A DNA stretch of 64,000 bases from assembly GCA_028583405.1 (NCBI GenBank), contig CM053251.1, positions 8,336,102 to 8,400,101 of the forward strand. The letters run 5' to 3'. The position numbers were made by a program, and so were the translations under genes. The notes under the pieces are model-generated. The model worked only from the letters and a program-made list of their open reading frames with translations, ran no database searches and had not been told where the DNA came from. Source of the DNA: Pogonophryne albipinna (lineage: Eukaryota; Chordata; Actinopteri; Perciformes; Artedidraconidae). Of this stretch, positions 10,701-21,142 are shown piece by piece (the stretch's first letter is position 1; each line of letters starts with the position of its first letter).

Positions 10701-13700
10701 TATTGAAATGAACTTATTGCACATATTAAACCTGGAACTAACAAAGCTTAAATTATTGCCTATAAAAACAACATTAAACATTAAATATTCAGTTGCATTC
10801 ATTTCCACAGGCCAACAACAGCTTCAAAAAAACGATTTCCCTCAAAGAAAAAAACAAACATGCCCTGTTGTCGCAAGAAACAAAGTGCAGAAGGAAACAT
10901 CCATTAAACTCAGTGTGCTGCTGTGATGCTGGTTCAAGCAGATACTTGGCATCTCATCTTGGGTATTCATTAGGGGTGTAACGGTTCACAAACATTTCGG
11001 TTCGGTACGTACCTCGGTTTTTAGGTCACGGTTCGGTTCGGTACGTTTTCGGTACAGCAGAAAAAATTATCACAAAACATAACATATTTTTTTAAAAATT
11101 ATTATTAAACTGTGAATAATGTATTCACTCAAATAAATACAAAATATAATAAAATAAATATTAAGGTGCAGCATTTCGATGAACTGAAATAATCTGTATT
11201 TGAACTTTACTGTACTAGTACTCACAAAACATAAACTATTAGTTTTGGGTTTTTAATTATTATTAAACTATGAATATTCACTCAAATAAATATAAAATAT
11301 AATAAAATAAACATTAAGGTGCAGCTTTTCAATGAACTGAAATAATCTGTATTTGAACTGTACTAGTACCTAAGCAGCCAGTTTGACATTAGGACTTGCT
11401 TGTCATTGTATTTTCATGTTTGTTTAAAGAAAAATGTACTTGTCCACATTGCTTGCCGAAAGGGCAGATCTGCTGGCACTAACAATGTCTCCTGCTGTGG
11501 AGAACACCCTCTCTAGGGACAGAGGTAGCAGATACAGCCAGGTAGCGCTTTGCTAACATGGCAACATAAGGATATTTGGCGCTTGTAATAGCTTTGGCTC
11601 GGTCTGAACTTTTTGCGAGTGGTGGAGGCTTAAATGCTAGTGGGAGTTGGGTTTGCACTTCAGTCTTTTGGTACCGGTAATATTCACGTTCGGGTGATGC
11701 CTTTTCAAATGAGTGTGCAAGTTTGATGTATTGCCAGCCGCGTAACCAATTTTAGTTGAACAATGCCGACAAACAGCGTTGGTTCGGTCCACCTGTCTTT
11801 GTCCGTCATCCTTGTACGTAACTGCGAAACCAAAATGTTCCCAAACCGGAGACTTCAATTATGCTGGAGGATTTTCGAGCTCAACTTTATCTGCGTTCGC
11901 CATTTCGACAGTTCCTCAAATTACTGACTACATTTGAACGCATCCCTCTGACCAGCTCGTCCAATGAAATGACTTGCTCGCTCTATGACGCGTTGAACAC
12001 AATGGGAGCAAATTACTCTGAATGCTGCGATGCAGCACCTGAGATTACTTCCAAGAAGTTGTTCACGTTCTCAATTTTTTACGTTTAACGTTATATTCGT
12101 TCGGTACACTTCGGTACACACGTGTACCGAACCGAAGGGCCCGTACCGAATAATTTCGGTACGGGTACGTGTACCGTTACACCCCTAGTATTCATCAATG
12201 TTTGGGGTCAGGCTCTGAGCTGAGGAAACCCTCAGGATTGAGTGAAGGTGTGCGTGCAATATACCGGAGGGCCAGATCTAATAGCAATTAGAAATTATCC
12301 TGCGGGCCGAAATTAAATCCACCAAGGGCCTGATTTGGCCCCCGGGCCTTGACTTTGACACATGTGGCTTAGAGCATTGTCTTATTCCTTAAACAAAGCC
12401 TTTACTGACTGAATGGCATTAGTTGATTAATACCAAGCTACTCCTCACCTGTGATTTGGTCAGAGTGTGCTCGGTGTTGTTCAGGAAGAGGGACTGGGAG
12501 CCAGGGGCCCCATCTTGTGACTTTTTCACACCGTTGGTTCCACAACTGGAATCTAAATCAACAGACAGAAAGGACAAAGAAATTATACTTTCTTTTATTT
12601 TTACCATCCGAAAGGAAATGTAGCCACATGCTGAAAACAGACAAAAACAAAACAATTGTACATTGAAAGCTATCAATAAAGTTAAATTAATGATCAGACA
12701 AAGAAGATTTTGATGATATTTGAGAATGTTTTATTAGTATTAACTAATGAGTGCAGGTGACTCCAAGCTGCACTCACTGGACTCTATATGTGATTTAGAG
12801 GGCGGCGCCTGGAGAACTGCAGGGCGGAGGACACTGCGTTGCTGCTCCTTGGGTTTCTGACTTGGGACGCCTGCAACAGAGCCAACTTGTCTCATACGAT
12901 TTGACACAATGAGATGTTCTGAGTCTAAATGTTCAAGTCTAGATGTACCATTTTCATTTATAAAAAGGGTCATATGAAAAGGGTGCAAATAAATATGGGG
13001 TTTCTTTTTCAGATTGAGAAAATATTACACAACGAAGGCTCACAACGTCAAACACCAACCTGAACTCGGGGCCTGTCCATGTATGAGGGTGGGCGGCTTT
13101 AAGCGGAATCCAACGGGCTTCTCCTCTGGTGAGACGGAGGAGAAGAAAAGGCAGACATTAAAAAAGGATCCAAGAGTGACACAGCAACCTATTAAAGGGT
13201 ACGTTCCTTCTGTCTTTGCACCCTTCCAACCATAGACCCGTTACTACAGCAACCCTTGTACAGCCTCCAGATTTCCAACACGGCGGGCTCTACGGCCTCT
13301 GATCTATTTCTTCCTCTGACTCTCCATTTCAGTGGCTTTAATAGCCCGACGTGACCTGGCCCTAATCAGTGCTAAATCAGAAAGCCGAGAGCTCTTTTTT
13401 TCCCTCTAACGTTTATGAGATCAATACCCTGTCTACTGAACATTACTTCTTTGGGCATTTTTAACTAAACTAAGGCAGCAACATTTCCTAGGATATGGCA
13501 CACTTGACACAGTTGTGCAGTAGGAAATGGCAACTACAAAAGTAAAAATGTCCAATTAAACTGAAATGATCAGTCTAGTAGTTGACAAACCTAGTTTTTC
13601 AATCATTGTTGTTTGAAAGGTGGGGTAGGTAAGTTTGAGAAACCGGCTCGAGATACACTTTTTGTTATATTCCATGGAATGCTCTTAACATCCCGATAGC

Positions 13701-16700
13701 AATGAATATCTGAAGTGCTTTGACAAAAAATCCATTAAAAAAAAATGTCATCTGTGGAAGCCGTAGTACTGTAAAAAGCACGACCAATCATTTTAGCCGG
13801 CCCGGCTAAAATAACTGGGTGGCCTACCTGCCTGTCAGCCTTCCATCTGTGCACAAACTTATCTCGTGCCCTCATTGGTCATGTGCGCGTTCGTGTGTGT
13901 TGGAGGAGGGGCTCTGTGAGGAAGTGGCAGATTTGTTCCGGCTGTGTATTTTCAAATCCTAGCGCACTCGAGCTGGTTTCTCCAAAATTACCTACCACAC
14001 CTTTAATAGTGTGTTTATCTTTGTTTTCATTTCCAAATAAGTGCTTTATGCACTATAATAAACAGTAAGTAAAATGCTCTGTCGTCTCTGTTAGGCTGTG
14101 TTAACTGCTCACCAAAGACAACTCTTAACAATTAAGATGGTTGCAGGAATGCAATCTACAATCTAATATAAATCAAAAGTTAAATAACACATTATAACAC
14201 AGAAATATACAATTTAAATAATTCACAAAAACACATTTATTGTTGTTAAAGTCCCACTGCAGTCATCCTTTCAGAAACTTTACGTTTTGTATTACTCCCT
14301 CTAATAAAATGCACATTTTGAGTGAACTGTTTAAATATTGGATGTTTGATCCACAGGTGATACAAAACCTTAACTATTCTGCTCATCCATGTTGAGGATC
14401 TAACGTCAGATTTGCATTCTTTTTAACCTCTTAAGCCCGAGGGTCCCCCCAGTGGATCCCCCCCACAGTTTCTTTTCGAGACTATGTCTCAGGGCTTCTT
14501 AACATTTATGAAACTATTAATGTTCCATACCCTTTTAAAGGTAAGAAACTCCGCTAACTGACAATAAGAACAATTTTTAGCTAAAAAAACCACAAGAGTA
14601 ATACCAAGCCTTTGAATTAGCATTGAGCGAAAAAATGCTAACTAATGCTAACGCTTTTTTAAACAGAACTCACGGTAGAAATGCCCTTATTACTATCTTA
14701 ACTGCACAAACAAGATATACGATTTAAAGCTGAGACTCCACAGATTCCACACATGTAATGTCATCACTGTACGACCCCGAATTGCGGAGCTATCAGTCAG
14801 AAAAGAGAAAGTAAACAACATCCGGTTTAAAAAATATTACAATAATTTAATTTTACCTTTTTTGATTTGTGATCAAAAGTTGTGTTCACCGCAATAAAAA
14901 CGCCGCTCAAGGTTAATCCAATGTCTTTGTGTCACGTAGAAATTTTGACTGATAATCCATCATCATATTTATGGCAATATACTGGGTATAAAGTTTTGCA
15001 GTCCAGGCGTGCACTTTCAGATATGCTTTGTTCGCTTCTCTATTACGTCCGCAATGGTAATGTTTACGTGGATTTGGGAACTGCCCATCGATTCTATTGG
15101 TTCTGATGGTTAAGAAAAAGGTGTAAATCACACGAATCGACCAATGGGTTCCAGAGATATGGTCCTGCGTAAAGTATAAAGAATGCCAGCCAGTTTAAGT
15201 ACATTACGCAGCCGACTTCATTTATTGTTTACTACGTAACAGCAGGCATTGCAGCAGGGCCCAGAGCACACGGAGCACACGGAGCACAGAGCGGACAGCA
15301 GATAACGGAATTGCAGTTTTATTGCTTATAGATTATCAGAACATTTCAAAGGGGACACAGCCACATTGGATATTAACCTATGGATTAACTACATCATCGT
15401 TTTTATCGTTTGAATGCCATTGAAGACCAGTTTAGACCAGACAAAGAGGAAGGTAAGCCATGTTAGCCTAACGCATGTTAGTACCTAGCGCCACTTGTTT
15501 TGATGTACGATTTTGTTGATAACGTCGCGAGTTTGTATCTTTCAGTGTTGAGGTGGGCACCGTTAGATTCTGTGTCTTTACGATCATAAACAATGTGTTG
15601 GGTGTGCAGCTAGGATAAGTAATAAGGGAGCTAGGAGTGATTTTCGGTGCAGTAATAGGTTAGCATTTTTCGCTCGGGGCTAATTCAGAGGCTCACTGTT
15701 AGCATTGTGTGTTTTTTTTTGAAAAAAGAAATGAAAAAGATCAGTTAAATTAGTTTTTCCCCGTTATATGGATATAAAATATTCATAGTTTATTAAATAG
15801 TAAGGTTCCTTAGACGTTGTTTCCTGCAAATGTCGCGATTTCGGTCCGTGGGGCCTAAGAGGATAACAGAGTATGTTTTTATATATATATTTTTTTTTTT
15901 TCTGACAACAGTTGTATTTGGATGGAATGAATACCTATAGTGATAATTCAAAGTAATAAAATGATTTTTACAGTGAAAAAGTTCAAATGGAACTGATGGT
16001 TCCCAAATTACCCAGAGGTGAGTCCGCCTGGACTTTATTTTTCTAAACCTCTCTAAAAAGGTCAAATTTCACTTGTTTTGCATCAATCTTGATACAGGGT
16101 ACTTATTATATGTTATAGTTTGGAATCCTAAAGCTTTTAGTCTACTAACCCATCATTCAAGGGTGGTTTTCACTATAAGTAATGTTTTTTTTTTAGGCGG
16201 ACATTAGAATTTACATGTTTTTACTATGTTCCATCTGAATTTACTTTAAAATAAACATCTATATTGATTCTGACACTTCTACATCCAACTCACAGATGTA
16301 ACCTTGCTTTGAGAGAAAAGATTATTAATTTACCCCTTTTAGAAGTGAAGATATAGTCTTTGTTGTGTTAATACAAACTAACTTTTCTGGGGAAAACTAT
16401 TATACAAGTAAGGCTACATAGAAACCAGCCCCAAACACACCCTATAATAATCCCTCATAAGATATTAATCTGACATGTCATGACATAAACTGCAGCCAAC
16501 TACCAGCACATGACACAATAGCTCCTTATAATATCAAATCCTATGCACTTGTCAATATTTAAGTACTATGTAATAAATGTGGCTAATAACTCCGGCTTAA
16601 CTCTGCAGGTCATACAGTAAACAGAATAGAACTACATTATGTTCCATTGTCACGGGTCATTAAATGTTCCTACAAAAAATAAATTCTACTCTATACTACT

Positions 16701-19700
16701 GGGGCTTTTGTGAAGCCCTTTTCAAGCAAGCTATATTGGTTTCAATACTGACAGAAGCCAACCAGACAAATCCAACAAAAGTGCTTCACCTCTATCTGCT
16801 GGGTATAATATACTGCATATTCTTTTTGCACAACACGAGACAAACTCACGCAGACCACTACTGCAGCAGTACATTTCTTAGTATGTGTAAAAGTACTTGG
16901 CTATAAACCTGACTGATAAAAAAAAGAAAGAGATAACACAATCAGAAACAAAACCAACCAGCATGAACGTTCACGGGAAGTCTCTTCCAGTTGTAATGTT
17001 ACATGATTTATACTACATATTAACGAGGGAATTCAAGAGAATACTTCTGTATTCACATTGATTTATAATTTTTAATGATTCCTAAAAATATCCTTTCATG
17101 CCGGGGGAGTTGGCTGTCCATGTAAATGGAGCTCTGCATTCTGTTACTGTGCATTTTCCTCCATCCAAGAATAACATCAGACCTTGACGGTGGATACTTG
17201 AAGGGCTAGCTCAGAAGTAAAATTACCACATGTAGATGGACTAGAGCTGGTCAGATTGAATTGCGTGCATTTGCAGAAAGGGTATACACAAAACATCTTA
17301 TTTGCTACTTTTGATATCCAAACAGAGAATAAACACATGTTCAAAAATATATTTTAGGACAGGGCTAGCAAAAGGTTTTGTTTATCTGTGATTTGTGTTT
17401 TTTTGTTGCCTTAGATTATATGTTTGAACTCTGTGTTTAGTCAAACTAATATTTAAACTGCAGAGGGCCTTTAAGCTGTGAAAAGAAGCAAACAGTGGTC
17501 TGGATGGCTCACCTGGCTCAGAGTCAGAGTTCCCAGTTGGAGACTGGCAGAAACTTGGGGGCATGAATACATTGTTCTTGGGAACTGCAAAGTAGCGAAG
17601 AGGCATTGCACTCAGCATACAAATCAATGTGTACACCACAAGCAAGAAACAGGAAAAAAACTAATTCTGTGTTTAGTCACCACGTGCTCTTACCAGAATG
17701 TGGGGGTGGGAACGATGAGGTCCGTTCCCTTTTTACAGGGGGGCAATAGCTTCCCTCGTCTTTATCTGAATCTGGAAAAAGTAAACAAATATTGGTATTG
17801 TTGCAGTTCCAATAAATATATGAGAAACAATAATGTTAACAAATAAAGTGGCAGTTTGGACATTAGATGTACCTTCTCCATCCTCTGCACTTGAGCCCTC
17901 TGCAGATCTCTGAAAGTAAAAAGTTGTCCAGACTGAATATCAGTAAAAAAAAAAAAATCTTCAAAATTATAAAATATTGCTTCACTAGCATCAAGAATAG
18001 AGAAACTGCATAGAGAAACTTACCTTCTGTGCTTTATCTTTTTGGAAAACAAACACAGCAGGCGCTAGGGCAGGCTTGTCTGTTAAGAGAAGATGTAGGC
18101 TAGTCACTTAAGCATGAACTTAATGTGTACAGGAATCCCATCTGTTTGATTACATGCTTTACACTTGAAAACAAAAAAGCTATCAAACCCATTATGGGGC
18201 CTTAATTATCCTCTCAAAAGTAGGGACACAATGACCGTTTAAAAAGCTAGAATGTTTAAGTGCATTAGTATTCTGATAGTATTGATATCATTTGTATTGA
18301 TTTGTTTTTTATAAATCAAACACCTAATGTTATGGCACAATGAGACATGTAAGGTATGATAATAACATACACTGTGAAAGTATCATCCAAAATATATGTA
18401 TACTTATGTCCCAGACAGTATGGTAGACATACAAAAGTGTGTTTTGGTGCCTGCATTTATATAAATACTTCTTGTGAAGCTTCCAGTGAGAGAAACACTA
18501 TTGTTTAAAGTTTAATTTAATGTCAGATTTGGCTCTGTCCAAAAATAAGTGTAAAAGAGGGAAGTGTGAGAACAATATGACCCAAGAAAACACATTTCTA
18601 TAATGGTGAACAGCATTACGTCAATGTCAGACAGTCAAAAGAAAGAAACTCATTTAATCTAGGCCTGCAGTTCATCATGCAAACCTACTAGGAAACTAAA
18701 CAAATCAGATCCTCTAATACAAGACAATATGAACAGATTTTAAAACATTATGTAAATCCAAATGTAGTACACAGCCATCACACTTTCAATCATTCTGCAC
18801 TTCCAAATAGCAAATGTATTTACTTTTTTTTTTAATCGAAATGTGGACTTCATTCAGCTCATCGCCAAATATTGTGTTGCTGCTTCAGGCATTTTTCATA
18901 AATGACCAAGAATAACAATCGCCAAGCAAGGTAAACAGTTGATGTCACCTTAGGCCACTTAGTGCGTCTACCTTCACACTGTAACCTCCATAAGATGTGT
19001 AATCCTATAACGTTAACAGACAAAGGTTTTCTCTGTCTAGGTTGGGCCTATTACACTAAGCAGGTGTAGCATCGTTGTTAGCCTTGCTGGGGCATAAATG
19101 TATGCGTTAATGGACAAAAAGTCAACAGCACATTGCCAGAATTATTAACTGGACTAACATTCACCGTCTCAAACACAACACCTCATGGCTATTACTAGCG
19201 GCCTATGTATGAAACGTGCATAATGGCAGAAAACAAGAACATGTGTGTGACCTATATTAACATCCATTATTCTTTCTGCAGCTTGCAATCAGCTATCTCT
19301 GCTAATGAATGTAAGAATTCCTGCATGCAACACTGAGATTCAGTGCAGGAAATTCAAGCAACCGGAGATGCTCCCGGCTTATGATAACCAGCTAGCATTT
19401 ACACTATCTGACCCGTACCAGCAAATAGTCGGCGCCACTGGTTGTTTCCAAAAGCCCCAAGCCTAGCTTAGCTTACTGGCTATAGTTAGCTTGCTAATGC
19501 GCTGCATCCCGCATGAGTCATCTTGCCAGACAAGCAAAGGCACCAAGAATATCAGCTAAATTACCCAGATCCACCTAATGACGGTCAGACCGGGTCACAT
19601 TAAATAGATATATATAAAGAAAGCAGCGATTACACCAAAGCATTGGCTCCTAGCTAACGTTTTACACTCTACGCGCCTAAATGAACGTCAGGCAATACTG

Positions 19701-20182
19701 CCACTGAGAGCTAACCACACCAAACAAGGAGGATGTCGTGCTTTAAACGTTTCATATCACTATATTTGCTTTGTTACAAAATGTGCTTTGAAACTTTGGC
19801 GTAGAAAGATGTTGGTGTATTCCTCATTAGATGTTTTGGCTTAACACAAATGCCAAAACACACTGACTATAAATAGCCGGGTGCTAGCGTCAGGAGGTAA
19901 GCCAGCTAGAGGCAGGCAGCATTCGAGGGCGTTCCGAAGCATTCCAGATATTAGCCACCGCCCAGCCGCTAGCATCGTTAGCCTGCTTGCTAACGTTGTA
20001 GTCTTGTAATTAACGCCGCGGAGCTATACTTCACCATAACTCACTATAAACACACGGCCAGGCCGCGTCACATCAACGATCAAATATGCAGACAATATAT
20101 AGTCACAGTTTATAGCGGCACAGTAGCTGTATTGTTTTTCTCATACTGCCACTTACTCACCTTCGTTTGCCAAGTCCGCCAT
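4762..20182 (-). CDS. ranbp3: Ran-binding protein 3
   Basis: RanBP3 is a nuclear cofactor that binds RanGTP, CRM1 and RCC1 and assists protein export. Coding exons in transcript order: 20182-20161, 18079-18024, 17909-17873, 17771-17694, 17584-17513, 13125-13060, 12870-12778, 12552-12449, 10438-10328, 9954-9857, 9766-9691, 9578-9482, 8750-8623, 8535-8415, 8091-7949, 4959-4762. Phases join cleanly to 499 codons plus stop, within the family's usual size. Landmarks: start MADLANE as in mammals; basic nuclear-localisation stretch PVKRERTSS at residues 50-58; two FVFGQN motifs (202-207 and 260-265); RanBD1 domain from about 325 to 455, containing GRGLLRLNDMAS; acidic, Ser/Asp-rich tail. Exons 5 and 7 (its donor within TCCAGTGAGT) are less certain because they match mammals poorly. 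Exon 13 has a CAGCAG acceptor giving 499 or 498 residues. Confidence 0.95.
5843..7864 (-). mobile_element. Composite hAT element in the last ranbp3 intron
   Basis: The ends CAGGGGTCTCC and GGAGACCCCTG are inverted copies flanked by the perfect 8-bp duplication GTGTAGAG (5835-5842 and 7865-7872). A transposase fossil reads on the minus strand at 6260-6554. The interior is a mosaic: about 7006-7120 carries the 'gctgtcaaaattatcgcgtt' end of another fish repeat, and about 7420 begins 'caggggtgcacataa', another hAT-like terminus without a visible partner. The element was therefore hit by later insertions or assembled from several. Confidence 0.85.
6260..6554 (-). pseudogene. hAT transposase remnant
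   Basis: Two pieces of a hAT-type transposase (the kind related to GTF2I-repeat-domain and ZBED proteins) are readable on the minus strand. An upstream piece (about 6554-6372) contains E-M-E-V-I-N-L-Q. A downstream piece (6331-6260) contains A-A-F-S-D-M-N-V-V-K-S-K-Y-R, typical of the C-terminal dimerisation region. They lie in different frames and the segment that normally separates them is missing, so the protein is broken. Confidence 0.75.
10971..12187 (-). mobile_element. Inner hAT element with perfect target duplication
   Basis: The ends TAGGGGTGTAACGGTTC and GTACCGTTACACCCCTA are inverted copies. The flanking octamer GTATTCAT is exact on both sides (10963-10970 and 12188-12195). Subterminal DNA is full of 'cggttcggtac' repeats in both orientations. 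It carries fragments of its own transposase on the minus strand: an N-terminal BED finger (11903-11637) and a C-terminal piece at about 11560-11400 with the hAT S-T-A-G-D-I-V run that appears to have lost two bases. At 1217 bp it is an internally deleted copy. Confidence 0.9.
11637..11903 (-). pseudogene. BED zinc-finger N-terminus of a hAT transposase, broken
   Basis: Reading from the ATG at 11903, a short acidic leader is followed by an in-frame stop (11861-11859). The frame then stays open through a BED-type finger: S-x-V-W-x-H-F-G-F, then C-R-H-C spaced from H-x-H-L-K-R-H-H. A finger of this kind is the DNA-binding N-terminus of ZBED-like hAT transposases. The stop near codon 15 and the missing catalytic core mean no functional transposase. 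Confidence 0.8.
13613..14005. mobile_element. Small inverted-repeat element (MITE) in ranbp3 intron 5
   Basis: Left end TGAAAGGTGGGGTAGGTAA and right end TTACCTACCACACCTTTAA are imperfect inverted copies extending about 30 bp ('gagaaaccggc' against 'gctggtttctc'). The element has no coding capacity. The 60-codon open frame inside (13883-14068) is incidental. Confidence 0.7.
14006..17512. other. ranbp3 intron 5, no gene seen
   Basis: This is the rest of the large intron between coding exons 6 and 5. It contains a locally repeated 'cacggagcacacggagcaca' phrase at about 15267-15292 and, from about 14426, a stretch opening 'taacctcttaagcccgag' that looks transposon-derived. I could not pair its ends or name a family. 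No exon with coding character was found on either strand. Confidence 0.4.
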
Positions 20183-20409
20183 TTTACTTCGACGCTCACA
20201 CACCCACAACCCACCGCGCAGATAATACAAGTTGAGGCAGAAATGTTGTCAGTGGCAGAGAGCACATTGCCTCCGTTTACCAATACAGTGAGCGACCCCC
20301 TCCTCTCTTTTGCCCCCGTCGGTAAGACACAAACATACTATTTGTCCAAGGCTGTCATATGTTCATGTTTGTATTGAAGCACGTTTCAACCAGACATAAA
20401 TAACTACTT

Positions 20410-20935
20410 GGATAGCCTAACGTACTGGGAGAAGTACTCCGATGTGTTACTCAAAGTTAAAGTAGCTTTTTAAAAGTACTTTGTTACAAGAAAAAGTATT
20501 GCATTCACCTACTAAAGGTACAAAAGTATCAGCATCAAAATAAAGTACCAAAAGTAAAAGTACCCCTTGTGCATAATGGCCTATTTCAGAAACGTATAGA
20601 GTGACCTGGTTACTATTAGAATTATTCATGTGTATTTATCACAACTGGTAAATGTACAGCTAATTTGAATAACGCTATGCTGCTGCTGCTGCTGCTGCTG
20701 CTGGTTATCTTTACACATACTAAATATATGTCAAAGTTCATTTATTCATTGATTTAGACTTTGTATGTAGCAAAAGCTATCAAATGAATATAGTGGAGTA
20801 GAAAGTACAATATTGGCTTCTAAAATGTAGTGGAGCAGAAGTATAAGTAGGCCTACTTAGATATAGTACAAGTATCTCCTAGGTACAGAACTTGAGTACA
20901 TTTATTTTGTTAATATCCACCATTGCCTACTATTA
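20410..20935. repeat. Dispersed fish repeat ('agtaaaagtac' type)
   Basis: The sequence is dense in 'aaagtac', 'aaaagtatcagcatcaaaataaagtacc' and their inverses, beginning 'ctgggagaagtactccgatg' and ending 'gagtacatttattttgttaatatccaccattg'. The same family occurs at 29735-29880, 38503-39000 and 51683-51840. The 38.5 kb copy shows that the family moves as a hAT-type MITE. This copy contains a CTG trinucleotide run. Confidence 0.65.
20678..20703. repeat. (CTG)n microsatellite
   Basis: Eight uninterrupted CTG/GCT units lie inside the dispersed repeat. This run is a likely length polymorphism. Confidence 0.9.
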
Positions 20936-21068
20936 AAGCAACTCTTCATGCCCTATGAAATATAGTCTAATATGTTGTGATAATAAAAAAAAGTTGCACA
21001 CTATGATAAGGTTGCACTAAGTGGCCCAGAACAATAAAATATGTTTTATTTAGTTTGTTTATGACCTT

Positions 21069-21142
21069 GGAAAAAGTACTCTCTAACTCTGGGGCCACAT
21101 CTCATATGAGATGTGGCCCCAGAGTTAGAGAGTACTTTTTCC
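21069..21142. repeat. 74-bp perfect palindrome
   Basis: Two 37-base arms are exact reverse complements with no spacer, centred on CATATG at about 21105. Each arm runs from 'ggaaaaagtactctctaact' to 'gccacatctcat'. Flanks keep partial symmetry ('tatgacc' left against 'gagtcat' right), so the inversion may once have been longer. No coding capacity. Confidence 0.95.

Larger units (their letters stand above)
10610..12366. mobile_element. Outer hAT-like element, interrupted by a second element
   Basis: The left end CAGGGGTGTCAAACTCAA pairs with the right end around 12350-12366 (ttgactttgacacatgtg). The flanking octamers GTTTAAAG (10602-10609) and GCTTAGAG (12367-12374) agree at six of eight positions, so the duplication has decayed. 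The interior has 'gagggccggactgg' at the left and 'gcgggccgaaattaaat' at the right, the usual subterminal phrases of this abundant fish family. Removing the inner element leaves about 530 bp. It lies in the ranbp3 intron between coding exons 8 and 9. Confidence 0.75.

Noticed and set aside
14426..15700. Full-length piggyBac-like element in ranbp3 intron 5
   Set aside because: The opening phrase 'taacctcttaagcccgag' looks like a transposon end, but I found no matching inverted terminus, no TTAA pair and no transposase.
21069..21142. Palindrome as a microRNA hairpin
   Set aside because: A perfect duplex without a loop does not resemble a microRNA precursor.
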